Below are positions 22,903-32,914 of a stretch of 64,000 nucleotides of DNA, in pieces; the stretch's first letter is position 1; each line of letters begins with the position of its first letter. The position numbers and the translations under genes are program-made. A model generated the notes under the pieces. That model was not told where the DNA came from. It did no database searches and saw nothing but the letters and a program-made list of their open reading frames with translations. This DNA comes from Paramacrobiotus metropolitanus. Taxonomy: Eukaryota > Tardigrada > Eutardigrada > Parachela > Macrobiotidae. The stretch is taken from positions 525,718-589,717 of the forward strand of contig NW_026570312.1 of NCBI RefSeq assembly GCF_019649055.1, in the 5' to 3' direction.

Positions 22903-23003
22903 CTGCACTGCACTAGCGTAGTACTCTAACAGCTGTTTGTATCAGTTTTTTTTACAAATTTCTTAACATATATTTCTTACACAACCTCAGGAGAGTTCAC
23001 TTA

Positions 23004-24035
23004 TTACACAGCATCAACTGACTCATGCGGCCTAATCACAGAGAACATTTGATCTAAATTTGCTCCCATCGGTGCCGTTCCCAGGATAGATGCCGCATTG
23101 CCTCGTTGGATTTCGATGCTGATCCGCTGGCGCAGGAATTCTGTGGCCCGCTTTTCGCCGGTTTCCTCTTGAATCTTCTGTCCAACTACTGTCATCATGC
23201 GGGTTGCTTCTGGTCCGGGCGGTCCAACCGTCTCGAAGCCCAAGGCGCTGAAAAGGTAATTTGGAGTGATGTCCCGGTATTTTTCCGCCTTGCTTTGCTC
23301 GGCCTGTGCTGCCGCCGCTCCCGCACGTGTAGACGTTGCCACGATATGCGAAATGGCCATGGTGTTAACACACGTGGCATCCCATGCCAACATTCGCCCT
23401 CTTTCCCATGGTGTCAGCGTAACGCCGTCAGGGCGCTTGTTATTTGTTGGGCAGATACCTAGTGGCTCCAATTCGCTTTCGAAGCCGGCGGAGGCGAGAC
23501 TGCGCTTCCAAATAGCGTTCAGACATTTATGGGTAGGAATTCTTCCACGGCTTTTCTTGCAGCTGAGGGCGTGGTAGCCGCGGGCATCCGCCCAATCTCC
23601 GCAAACACAACGGTGTGGGGTAATGACCGGTGCTCCCAGGCGTAAGCCCACTGCGATTCTGACCGCGGAATCGGTGAGGAGATTGCCCAGTGAGGCAGCT
23701 GGAAGTGCTCCCAGCCACGCTCCATTTTCCTTTGTGCTGACACCCAAGAACCGCGCTTGACCGGAGAGGTCATTCCCGATAGCCGTTTGCACCCGTTGCA
23801 CGGTGCTTTCGACTATGGGTTCATCCCATACTTTCTGGAGTTTTCTCGCATTAGGGGGTGGGAGGTCGTTTTGGGTTGTTTCTTGCCACTCTGCAGCGGC
23901 ATCCAGGCAGTACGTCTCCGGATGAAAATCAACGATCTCTGAAGTTAATGTAGCCACAGAGTAAGCCGAGGCCAGGAAAGCCGGAAGTGCAAGCTTCTCC
24001 AGACTTCTTATTCCGAGACCGCCTTTTGCAACCGG
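23004..24035 (-). pseudogene. 5'-truncated non-LTR retrotransposon, C-terminal domain of the RT protein
   Basis: An open minus-strand frame of about 340 codons runs from 24035 ('KGGLGIRSLEKLALPAFLAS') to a stop at 23004. It matches the region downstream of reverse transcriptase in a family of animal LINE proteins: 'HRCVCGDWADARGYHALSC' (Cys/His cluster), 'KRPDGVTLTPWERGRMLAWD', 'YLFSALGFETVGPPGPEA' and 'FLRQRISIEIQRGNAASI'. The reverse-transcriptase and endonuclease parts are absent. Sharp loss of the 5' side is the usual result of incomplete target-primed reverse transcription. The frame is intact, so insertion may be recent. The apparent GTG start at 23957 is not meaningful. Confidence 0.75.
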
Positions 24036-24819
24036 AAGGACATGTAATAATAATTTTGTATCAGTACATGTAATAATAATAAATCAGGAAATTCTCATAT
24101 TTTGCCAAATGACAGTGTGCGACTACAGCACAGTCAAAAAACAATGAACTTTAATATTTATCACAAGTTTCGGGAGCACACTGCACACAGTGAGAAAAAG
24201 CAAAATCGAGAATGCAGTTACATTGCCAGTATGTGGTACGTACTGTACTGTTGCACTACTGCAAAGAATAGCAGCTACAAAATGGTTTTTCTACTGTGTC
24301 GTCTTAACGTCTGCACATGAAAATTTTCATTAATCATAATGTGGCAAAATACCACGTTTCTGCAAGAGGTGAAACTTTCCTGATACGCTCTTATTTTGTA
24401 AAAAGCCTGTGCGGATATAACGCTAGTGCATTGTAATAACATGCAGTATTACTTACTTTTTAATTGTGTTTTGGCCACGCCCTTTGAGTGTCAGCAGCTG
24501 AAATTATTTTTTAAATATAAGTACTACGGTGGTATACTATGTTTATGCCAAAGATCAGATTTTTCTGAATTGGGACCCGTAAAATGTGTCCTGGTAAGTA
24601 ACAATATACTTCGGAGGATTAAAATTTAGTAATTTGACATGCTGGGGAAAAATAAACTGAAAAGTGCAGTCTGCTGCTAATTACCACGTAGCCGCGCGCT
24701 GCAGGGGCTACGAATGCGATCGGGCGGACGGAACGTGAAAGACAGTATACTGTGTAAGCGGTCGGAACGCGAGTAAGCGAAGTAGTCATAATTGGATAAC
24801 TAGTTGAATAGTACTCTCA

Positions 24820-24995
24820 GCCGAGCGGCATCCGAAGGAAACCGAGAAACCGAAAATGCACCGATGGGGTAATCGAACGGCTACGTGACACGTCGTTAGA
24901 TCCGCGTAGGCAGTACCACTGCACCACGGAGCAAAGTGTTGAAAATCCTTGAAAGGCTTTGTCGCTGTACACGAGCCGCTTCTCTCCTCACAGTA
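24820..24995 (-). repeat. tRNA-like dispersed repeat, copy 1 (degenerate)
   Basis: On the minus strand it has an A-box-like 'tggtgcagtggta', the stem pair ctacg/cgtag, and a damaged B box ('gccgttcgattaccc'). Flanks of about 50 bases each side ('gtcgctgtac.cgagccgcttctc', 'gaaaccgagaaac') also match copy 2 at 27638-27820, so the whole 180-base unit is repeated. Confidence 0.65.
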
Positions 24996-25253
24996 CATAT
25001 TAACTGGACAATAAGTGGGATAATAGTGGGAAGATAGACTCGTAACCGTACACTGTGCAATAACTGGTTGTTAACATTTTAATGATATATAACGGATAAC
25101 AGACTGAACTCCAGATTCGGTGTAATGTAATGATCGTAATGATAATGTGCAAAGCATTAACAAGCGATTAAATACGACCGACAGGAATCACGTATCCTTC
25201 CACTCGCCTGAACGAACATACTCGTAGACTAACACATACAGCGCACAGTGGTA

Positions 25254-25739
25254 GAGGTCAATTACATTTGGGTAACCGTTGAGCGTCGGGTAACGGAGAA
25301 AAGCGTAAAAAACTATCCATGACTCAGCGAAAAAATTATCGTCCAATCGTAAGTCGAGTACGCTTCCGTGCCAAGAAAGAAATTGAACACCGAAGTGAAA
25401 CTGAAAAGCTCATATTTAATGCTGTAATGTGGTAAATGCGGTATTACGTCAAAAAAGTTAATTATGAGTTTTGGAATGTGACTCTGGGTCGTTGGATTTA
25501 CTTTTGGCCCAAACACACACAAATTTTGTTGATCTGTGCAGAAGAGTTACGAGTTACTCGTAGTTTGGGTAATGGTTGCGCTTCGACGTCGAAGCGCAAC
25601 GCTTACGCGGACAAGTAAGCTGAAAACCCATCCCAGATTTTGTGACTGCGAATCAGAATGTTTACTTGTTTACGCGCTGTTACGTCACATTTTTCCCCGT
25701 TACTCGACGCGCAACGCTTACCCAAATGTAATTGACCTC
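25254..25739. mobile_element. Inverted-repeat element (about 490 bp), copy 1
   Basis: Ends are 'gaggtcaattacatttggg' and its reverse complement; imperfect inversion extends about 45 bp inward ('gtaacggagaaaa' against 'gtaacggggaaaa'). Homologous over its full length to copy 2 at 26043-26545. It has no coding frame. At its centre is a perfect 26-bp palindrome (25575-25600). Non-autonomous DNA-transposon type; superfamily unknown, and no clear target duplication is seen here. Confidence 0.8.
25575..25600. other. Perfect 26-bp palindrome inside the element
   Basis: gttgcgcttcgac followed by its exact reverse complement, centred on acgt. In copy 2 the same stem is kept (gttgcgcttcga/tcgaagcgcaac) around a 2-base centre, so the cruciform is conserved between copies. 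Confidence 0.85.
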
Positions 25740-26042
25740 CACCAGTAAACGCTAACTATGATAGCCTACGAGAACAACCATTGCCACATTCCATATGTGC
25801 ACCATCGTAAGAGTTCTCATCAAGAACATGCAAACATGACAACGCATAAGCAGATGTGAATTAGGTAAGCTTGGAATGGGGGGAATCAGTGATCCACACG
25901 GCTGGTGCCGTCTTGTTGCGGCCTTTGGCTGGCACGCGCCATGCGGCCTCTGGCTGGCACGCGCTACCACACACGCGCACATCCGGCTAACTGGCACCGG
26001 CAGCATGCAGGCGGCTTGCAGGGATAATAGTAATAATTTAAT

Positions 26043-26545
26043 GGGCCAGGTCAATTGCATCTGGGTAACCATTGCGCGTCGGGTAACGGAGAAACGCGTA
26101 AAAAGCTGTCCATGACTCAGCGAAAAATTTATCGTCCAATCGTAAGTCGAGTACGCTTCCGTGGCAAGAAAGAAACTGAACAACTGAAAAACTGAAGTGG
26201 AACCGAAAATTTTATTTTTGATGCTTTAATGTGGTACTACATCAAAAAAGTTAATTCTGAGTTTAGGAGTGTCAATCTGGGTCGTTGGATGCACTTTTGG
26301 TTCAAACAAACAAAAATTTTGTTGATCTGTGCAGGAGAGTTACGAGTTACTCGTAGTTTGGGTAACGGTTGCGCTTCGATTTCGAAGCGCAACGGTTACA
26401 CGCACGGGTAAGCTGAAAACCCATCCCAGAATTGTGGTCTACCAATCAAATCGTTTACCTGCTTACGCGCCGTGACGTCATGAATTTTTACCCGACTGCC
26501 GCTTGCGCGTCGCGTAAGACTTACACAGAGCAATTGACCTGGCCC
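26043..26545. mobile_element. Inverted-repeat element (about 500 bp), copy 2
   Basis: Ends are 'gggccaggtcaattgc' and its exact reverse complement at 26530-26545. The interior aligns with 25254-25739 throughout. Flanks are 'ttaat' and 'aataat', hinting at a short AT-rich target duplication. Non-coding. Confidence 0.8.
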
Positions 26546-27637
26546 AATAATCAGTATGATTAATCCGGTAAAATTACACCGGTTTGTGGCTAAATGCTAA
26601 AATCCGATTAAATGAGAGATGATTGAATCAACTTGAATGTGATATTTTATGTGATGATAAAATCACTCACGTGGGGCGTGGGTATCCCCAAGACAATGGT
26701 ACAAGAATGGGAACTAAACGGCTCATGCTTATTATGTGTAATCCGGTTAAGTACTTTGTATAACGTTCGGTATTGAGCGATGCGATGGCTGAGGTAATGT
26801 AAGTTACTGTTGATTCTGACAGGAGAGCATCTGCATCACTGCAGCGAGAATTCAAGCCGATGCTACCACATCCCGTCAAACAGCGGTTACTGCGCGCAGT
26901 AATCTGCGGCTGCCGCCCGTGCTGTTGGTGGAGATCTTCCGGTCGCTGGACTCCATCGGGCGATGGCGCTGTCGACGCGTCTGTCCACTGTGGAACGCTC
27001 TTCTCACCACGGATGCCTACTTCCCCGAGGTCCGCGTGACCGGCAAGGGCGCGAATTATGGGGTGAAATTTCCCAATCGGGATATGTACTGGGTGGCGGC
27101 GTGCCTGCTGAAATGCCTCAGCAGCGCCACTAAGTTTGTGGTGGTGCACAAACTGCAGCTGTACGACGCTCGGCAACTCTCCGCACCGATCAACCACATC
27201 CTTAAACCGGGACGCCTGCCGGTGCTGGTGTTCGACGACTGCGACGTCGGCGGACGGACGGATCGTATCCAGGAGGTGATCAGCCGAACGGCTGATCTAG
27301 TCGTGCAGTGTGACTGCGACAGAGTGGTGTGGAAAAACTGCCGGCTCGCTAGATGACAATTTGACGGCGCTCGTGTCACATCACTCACTCAACGTCCAGT
27401 CGCGTCAGCAGATGGAGCAACAGCTGTGGGATGTGTTCGAGAGGAATCTAGTGCTGGAGAAGCCGCTGGATCGTCAGCCCGTTGAGGATTGGATTGCGGA
27501 ATACATTCCACGAATGGTGAATGGTCAGGGTGATTCGGAAGGCGATCAAATGATTTTGAAGGTACGAGCTGTTATTCTCCATGGCGGTGGCCACTGTGGC
27601 ACGTGTGTATCTTTGTCATGATGTGATGTAGTAGCTG

Positions 27638-27820
27638 CGTCTGAGCAGGGCGCAATCCGAGGGAAACCGAGAAACGGCTGAAAAAGGCGCCGATGGGGGA
27701 ATCGAACCCCGGCTACGTCGTAGATCCGCGTAGGCAGTACCACTGCACCACGGCGCAATACGTTGAAATCCTTTGAAAGATTTTGTCGCTGTACGTGAGC
27801 CGCTTCTCGCTTCACAAGCG
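27638..27820 (-). repeat. tRNA-like dispersed repeat, copy 2
   Basis: The core at 27687-27756 (minus strand) looks like a tRNA: acceptor gcgccg pairs with cggcgc, and it has an A box 'tggtgcagtgg' and a perfect B box 'ggttcgattcc' inside a ggggttcgattcccc arm. The anticodon arm does not fold normally: ctacg/cgtag encloses 11 bases instead of 7. I therefore call it a tRNA-derived or tRNA-like element with an intact pol III-type internal promoter, not a functional tRNA. It lies inside the F-box intron. Confidence 0.65.
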
Positions 27821-27934
27821 CATTATTATAACCTAGCTAGATAGTAACATACAGATACAACAATCTGCCAGTTTGAGTTTGATTTAAAATAAAGAGACAT
27901 GTACTGTAAAATTCCCATGACGCTGTCACACCGA

Positions 27935-28082
27935 GCGGTTGCAATTGGTTCCAAACGCCGGAAGTACTGTACCTGAATTTCTTTCAGTTAGAATGTTCGG
28001 CTTCAAGGTTTTCGTAAAACACAAATTGTGGTATAGTGAAAATGGTTTCCACAAGAAGGTAGGTTACCAAAAGTGTAAATCC
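27935..28082. repeat. Dispersed repeat, copy B
   Basis: Diverged match to 7648-7790 in the same orientation; see that entry for shared strings. It lies within the F-box intron. Confidence 0.65.
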
Positions 28083-28472
28083 TCTACTTACGCTTGGAGC
28101 TATGCGCCGCCCAGGTAGTGAACAGAGTGCTAGTGTAAAAATTTCCCATATTGACCGGTGATCACGTTACTGTCTGCAGGCGCTGAACCAGTACCAAGAG
28201 TGCCGATCCTCGTGATTCCACGCGCTGCCGCCACAGGGAGTGGACGGCCTCTAATATTGTCGATGTGGATGTCCGTCAGCTGAATACACTGACGGTGGCG
28301 TTTGTAGATAAACACCATCAGCCGGTGATTTTGAGCTAGCTGTTCAGCCAATAGCCAGCTTGGCGAGTAATTTTGTCTGTGCAACAGTTGCAAGCCGCCT
28401 GTATGCTGCCGGTGTCATAGTTAGCCGGACGTGCGAGTGTATGCGACGACCTAGCATCAGCGCACGTCTCCA

Positions 28473-29849
28473 GAAACCCAAGAAATCTAAGACACAGTCA
28501 CTTCCCGGATACGCTGATAGTCTCCCATCGATCGTCGTAGATTACGCAAATGTACGGACTGGTGGTGGACCACGATCACATCCGGGATCAGCATCCTAAC
28601 GGGATAGCTCCGAGAGGAGGCCTCTTTCCTTTTGCAGTGTACGTAAACACCCCATAATTGTTAAAACTGTAAAGAAGAAGTGCGAGCGTTGAGAGTTACG
28701 AGCCGTATATTGCCGCCCGTGGCCTTTACAAATTTGTTCGACCAAAACCAGCCTCTGACGTTAGAATCGGTGTGTGATTTGATTGCCCGGCAGTTCCTGC
28801 TGACCAGCACCGGCTCCGGCCAGGTGTGCAGTCAGCCCAACTACGCGCTGGCGCAGCGTGTCATGCAGCGCTTCAACGTGACCAGCAGGGACGCACGCCA
28901 GCCGCTCTGTGGAAGCTCTTCCAAGTACATTGTTTGCATCAATATATAAGGGGCGAAACTAGGCATCTTCCACGGTTCCCCTGTACTGCTGCCGTCACCC
29001 GCCTGGAGTATGGAGTATACGGTTAAATCTGGCGCGGTACATAAGCGCCGTGTTCAGCCACAACGTCAAACTCCAGGCGGGTGACGGCAGCAGTACAGGG
29101 GAACCGTGGAAGATGCCTGGTTTTGCCCCCTATATAAATATTCTCCTTTTAGTATAAAGATGAATTCGGTCAAAAGGATCGGAAGAGGGAGTCAGAGTTA
29201 TTTGTCCACACTTTGCTGCGACTTTTACTTCCTCTAAATGAGCCATTTCGATCGTTTTCCAATCATCCCGAATCAGTGTATTGGATAATTTGCAGTTGGG
29301 CAGTGAATCCCAAATCGGCTATCCCGCTGCCAAGGAGGCCGCGTTCTACACTCAGCGCGGCCATCCGCCGGGTGGTTGGTATCCGTCCAGCCTGGTTTTC
29401 CGCATCACGTATACGACGCCGACACCGGCCTAGGTAAATTCCCTGGCTAACTGCTATTCACAGCAAAGGTCACCGGGGCTGTCTTCCAGGGGCATTTCAC
29501 ACGCTGGACATCCAGCACATCTTCGGCAATCCGTCGCCCTTTGGCGTACAACTGAACCCGGCGATGACCAACAGTATGAGGCAGATGCTGCGGCAAATGG
29601 CTAACAACGGGTAGGTATTGAACTTCCGTTTGAAGGAGAAAAACCTGACAAAGGTTCATATTATGATGCAGGCGGATGGCGGGCGCGGACTTCAGCCAGG
29701 GCGGCCGCTACATGGAGCTGAACCAGGCGGCGCAGTGGCAGTTCGGGACGCACAACATGGTCGAGATGATCCGCTTCTGGGATGAGGTGGCCAATACGCC
29801 CTGTCTCGCCACCAACACCAGCCAACTCAACCGGTCGTCTGCAGCGTAG
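28473..29849 (+). pseudogene. Decayed duplicate of the carboxylesterase 3' half
   Basis: Homologous to 18320-19550, introns included. The copy of exon 6 has lost about 60 bases, and the segment after the deletion has TAG in place of the Tyr codon in 'LTGYL'. The copy of exon 7 has a 1-base loss near 28906. The 'RITYDAG' segment has two extra bases near 29412. Later exons ('QHIFGNPSPFGVQLNPAMT', 'FSQGGRYMELNQAAQWQ') remain nearly identical to the parent. A foldback MITE sits in the copied intron at 28949-29130. Lesions in three exons and no 5' half make it a pseudogene. Confidence 0.88.
28949..29130. mobile_element. Foldback MITE, copy A
   Basis: About 60-bp terminal inverted repeats (agggg/gccccc ends, 'tcttccacggttcccctgta' inward, 'cgcctggag' at the arm tip) around a 62-bp centre. 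Both sides carry tatata, and the parental esterase intron (18829-18840) has that sequence once, with no element. That is a clean empty site, giving TA or TATATA as the target. Copy B is at 36714-36906. Confidence 0.9.
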
Positions 29850-31400
29850 TGAAACATCTTAACGCGAAAAGCACAATGCGCTGTGTATTGTCACAATACA
29901 TAGAGAATCCGTATCCCAAACTTCTAAGAAGTTTTACGTAGTATTGCAAGTTACAGTACTTTACTTGGACTTTGAGGATGGTTAATACGAGCTAATAATA
30001 CCCGTATAATAATAATTATATGAACTAACATATTCAAAAGTTAAGCGTCACGCGACAGCGCTGAGTTTTTCTAGCGATGCACCTATTGTAGTCAGTCTTG
30101 CAATTACTGGTACACAGATACAGTCATATAGTCATATATGTCATCATATAGTCATATACAGTCATCATATAGTTATATACAGTCATCATATAGTCATTAT
30201 ATAGTCATATACAGTCATCATATAGTCATCATATAGTCATATACAGTCATCATATATCATATAGTTATATACAGTCATATAGTCATCATATAGTCATATA
30301 CAGTCATATAGTCAGTCATATATGTCATCATATAGTCATATACAGTCATCATATAGTTATATACAGTCATCATATAGTCATCATATAGTCATATACAGTC
30401 ATCATATATCATATAGTCATCATATAGTCATATACAGTCATCATATATCATATAGTCATCATATAGTTATATACAGTCATATAGTCATCATATAGTTATA
30501 TACAGTCATCATATAGTCATCATATAGTCATATACAGTCATCATATATCATATAGTCATCATATAGTTATATACAGTCATATAGTCATCATATAGTTATA
30601 TACAGTCATCATATAGTCATCATATAGTCATATACAGTCATCATATATCATATAGTCATCATATAGTTATATACAGTCATATAGTCATCATATAGTTATA
30701 TACAGTCATCATATAGTCATCATATAGTCATATACAGTCATCATATATCATATAGTCATCATATAGTCATATACAGTCATCATATATCATATAGTCATCA
30801 TATAGTTATATACAGTCATATAGTCATCATATAGTCATATACAGTCATATAGTCAGTCATATAGTCATATATATATACAGTCATATATGTATCAACTCCG
30901 TTGTACGTGTTGTACTCTGTACTTGCAGTTGTGCAACACACCTGATTCAGCTTGAGTACAATCACTGGTAGTGGTCAGCAGCGTCGCTAGAAAAAAATAA
31001 AAATTAAATAAAGAAAACGGTATACAGAAAGTATTAAGGGACAGCTTCATCGCGTTCCCCACTAAGGCACAAACTATGCTGTCAATCGCAAGCGGAAATA
31101 CATAAATGCTGATCTATCATAATCAAGAATGTTTAGTAAATAATAATATATAAATGATGAATAAATGCTTAATGAATACAAGCGCCTACCTATTTAGCAA
31201 AAGCCATAGTAGCCGGTATTTTGATTTACCTGTATTCTTCAAAAACATGATAACAATATCGAGGATGCAAGACCTAGCACCGGTTAAACCCGGGAAAAGA
31301 TTACGGCACCAACAAATGCCTTACCTCGAAGGTGCCTTGCTGCCGCTGGCAACGACGGCTACGTGTATGCGGTAGTGGCATATGAGAAGCACTAATATTA
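29850..31400. repeat. Downstream part of the esterase duplication, split by a satellite
   Basis: Sequence past the pseudogene stop keeps similarity to 19551-20300 ('gtgaaacatcttaacgcgaa', 'aacttctaagaagtttta', then 31040-31360 as noted under the parent). The satellite at 30113-30887 lies between the two matching parts and is absent from the parent. No gene seen. Confidence 0.6.
30113..30887. repeat. Satellite array with 100-bp higher-order period
   Basis: Built from about 21-base monomers (agtcatcatatagtcatatac) and variants such as 'atagttatatac' and the shortened 'catcatatatcatatag'. The variant 'tcatatatca' recurs at 30441, 30541, 30641 and 30741, exactly 100 bases apart, so monomers were amplified as a composite unit. 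Confidence 0.9.
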
Positions 31401-31808
31401 TCGAAAGCGCTTCACTTTAAAAGCAGGGGCATGCATTAGTCCGTGTGCGTTTTTCGTATTAATCTATTACGGTCTACTTCATACTATAATAGCTAGTTTA
31501 ACTGTTAATAACGACGTAACAGGAAACATATTATTTTACTGATTATCTCACTGTTGTTATAGAGGTTACTCATAATATTATACAGCTACAGGTAACAGGA
31601 CAAATGTTCAATCATTCATTTATGTATCCCAGGGCCGTAGCGAGGTCCGTGGGATGGGGTAGGCGCAATTTGGCTGCGCCATTTGCGCCCGCTTCGAAGG
31701 TCAGTCTGAGCCCACTGTGCCCATAAATTTCGAAGCCTGCGCCCGTTACGCCCGTATATACAGGCGGGGCTTTAATGCTTTAATTAATATAAATAGTTTA
31801 ATTATTAT

Positions 31809-31919
31809 TGTAGTGTATGCCATAGCAACACTCATGATGTTGTCCTCTGTAATATTAATTGCTCAGTTGAATAGCGCGCTGAAAGTCTAAATTAATAAAT
31901 CGTATTAGCGTACACGACA
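31809..31919 (+). repeat. 5' LTR of the Gag-only element
   Basis: 111 bp, starts tgtagtgtat, ends tacacgaca. Differs from the 3' LTR at two sites (gttgaatag/gttggatag and cgtatta/cgtttta). Confidence 0.93.
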
Positions 31920-31996
31920 GTGGCGTGAATGGATAGAGATTTCTGAGTTACGGTCAGATTGGAAAGGGGAATTGTTATACCATAACGCACTGCACC

Positions 31997-32767
31997 ATGC
32001 CTACGACGAGATCGCAGACAGCTCTGGCGACAGTTCCTTCGCATTCTGCGATGGAGCGATTTGATCCAGACAACACAGACTGGGGTGCATGGAAGCAGCG
32101 TTTTGACAACTTCGTCGTCCTGTTGGATGTACAGGATGATAAGAAAGTCAACTTACTGGTGGAAAGTTTGGAGCGCAAAGCCTTCGAGTCCCTGTACCAA
32201 GTATGCTATCCGCAGAAGATTAAAGAGTTTACAGTGGAGCAGTTGATATACAAGCTGGATCGCTTATACGTCAAGCAGACATCAAAACATTACGAAAGGT
32301 CACAATTCTTCCGTCTCACCCAGCAACAAGGAGAAAGCCTTGTTGAATACAGCAACCGCCTCCGGGCGAAGTCAATCAACTGTGAGTTTACTGGAACGAT
32401 ATTGGACGAGATGCTGCTAGCTGCTTTCCTGGGCGGAATCCAACGGGAGAAGACGCGACAGCACCTGTACAGCAGGGAGCCAACCAGCATAGAGGGAGCG
32501 CTGGCCGATGCGCAAAAGTTTGAAAGCAGAATGGAGGAGAAGGATGAAAGGGTGATGGCCGTAAGGGGCAAAGGACCGAAAGGGGTAACGTGCACAGGAT
32601 GCGGAGGACGCCACCTCGTAAAAGATTGTTGGTACAAAAATATGCCGTGTAATAAGTGTGGCGTAAAGGGCCACTTACAAAGAATGTGTGGTGGAAAATC
32701 CAACTATGTTTATGAAGAACCGGATAATGTTAACGAGATAGTCAAGTACACCGATATTTTTGATTAA
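31997..32767 (+). CDS. Gag-like polyprotein with two zinc knuckles
   Basis: ATG at 31997, intact for 256 codons. The N-terminal half is the capsid-like helical region of Ty3/Copia-type Gag: 'DWGAWKQRFDNFVVLLDV' followed by 'LTQQQGESLVEYSNRLRA' and 'FLGGIQREKTRQHLYSREP'. Near residues 200-235 are two CCHC knuckles, C-TG-C-GGR-H-LVKD-C and C-NK-C-GVKG-H-LQRM-C, which bind nucleic acid. The stop falls 34 bases before the 3' polypurine tract. There is no protease, reverse transcriptase or integrase. Such a Gag could form particles and package its own RNA, with partner enzymes from another element. The family within LTR elements is not certain. Confidence 0.88.
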   Translation: MPTTRSQTALATVPSHSAMERFDPDNTDWGAWKQRFDNFVVLLDVQDDKKVNLLVESLERKAFESLYQVCYPQKIKEFTVEQLIYKLDRLYVKQTSKHYERSQFFRLTQQQGESLVEYSNRLRAKSINCEFTGTILDEMLLAAFLGGIQREKTRQHLYSREPTSIEGALADAQKFESRMEEKDERVMAVRGKGPKGVTCTGCGGRHLVKDCWYKNMPCNKCGVKGHLQRMCGGKSNYVYEEPDNVNEIVKYTDIFD

Positions 32768-32803
32768 CGAGCCGTTTTCCTTATTTTTTTTGAGAAAGGA
32801 AGG

Positions 32804-32914
32804 TGTAGTGTATGCCATAGCAACACTCATGATGTTGTCCTCTGTAATATTAATTGCTCAGTTGGATAGCGCGCTGAAAGTCTAAATTAATAAATCGTTT
32901 TAGCGTACACGACA
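32804..32914 (+). repeat. 3' LTR of the Gag-only element
   Basis: 111 bp, same length as the 5' LTR. Directly preceded by the purine tract and followed by the attat duplication. Confidence 0.93.

Larger units (their letters stand above)
21636..24595. repeat. Large inverted repeat with arms nested by other insertions
   Basis: The right arm (24245-24595) matches the reverse complement of the left arm (21636-22890) in order. 'gaaaaatctgat' near 21660 pairs with 24560, 'cagctgctgacac' near 21797 with 24490, 'agagcgtatcaggaaagttt' near 22737 with 24380, and 'gtagctgctattctttgcag' near 22850 with 24265. The left arm is longer because it holds an 817-bp TTAA-flanked element and a 65-bp repeat that the right arm lacks. 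A LINE fragment occupies the centre. It could be a foldback transposon or an inverted duplication. Confidence 0.8.
26830..28339 (+). pseudogene. F-box-like protein, two exons, two apparent frameshifts
   Basis: Exon 1 (about 26830-27560) encodes 'LPPVLLVEIFRSLDS' followed by 'RRVCPLWNALLTTDAYFPEV', an F-box pattern; F-box proteins recruit substrates to SCF ubiquitin ligases. It continues through 'YWVAACLLKCLSSATKFVVV' to 'VVWKNCR'. The frame then slips by one base near 27348 and resumes with 'LDDNLTALVSHHS', ending at donor GTACGA (27561). Exon 2 (28180-28339) starts 'ALNQYQEC', slips again by one base near 28204, and ends 'LTVAFVDKHHQPVILS' at a stop at 28337-28339. No in-frame ATG was found in exon 1, so the start lies upstream. 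The F-box family is inferred; the closest memory is a eutardigrade-expanded family. Two slips suggest a pseudogene, but sequence errors are possible. Confidence 0.6.
31809..32914 (+). mobile_element. Gag-only LTR retrotransposon (TR-GAG/TRIM type), 1106 bp
   Basis: Two 111-bp LTRs (31809-31919 and 32804-32914), both TG...CA, differ at only two positions. The 5-bp target duplication is attat (31804-31808 and 32915-32919). Each LTR contains an AATAAA hexamer. A primer-binding-site candidate starts with tgg at 31921, and a purine tract (gagaaaggaagg) touches the right LTR at 32803. Between them is one intact gag frame and no pol. Mobility would depend on enzymes supplied in trans. Near-identical LTRs indicate recent insertion. 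Confidence 0.93.

Noticed and set aside
27687-27756. Functional tRNA gene
   Set aside because: A and B boxes are good, but the anticodon arm encloses 11 bases and one T-stem pair fails; annotated as a tRNA-like repeat.
30113-30887. CRISPR array
   Set aside because: Monomers are contiguous with no unique spacers, no cas genes, and the DNA is animal.
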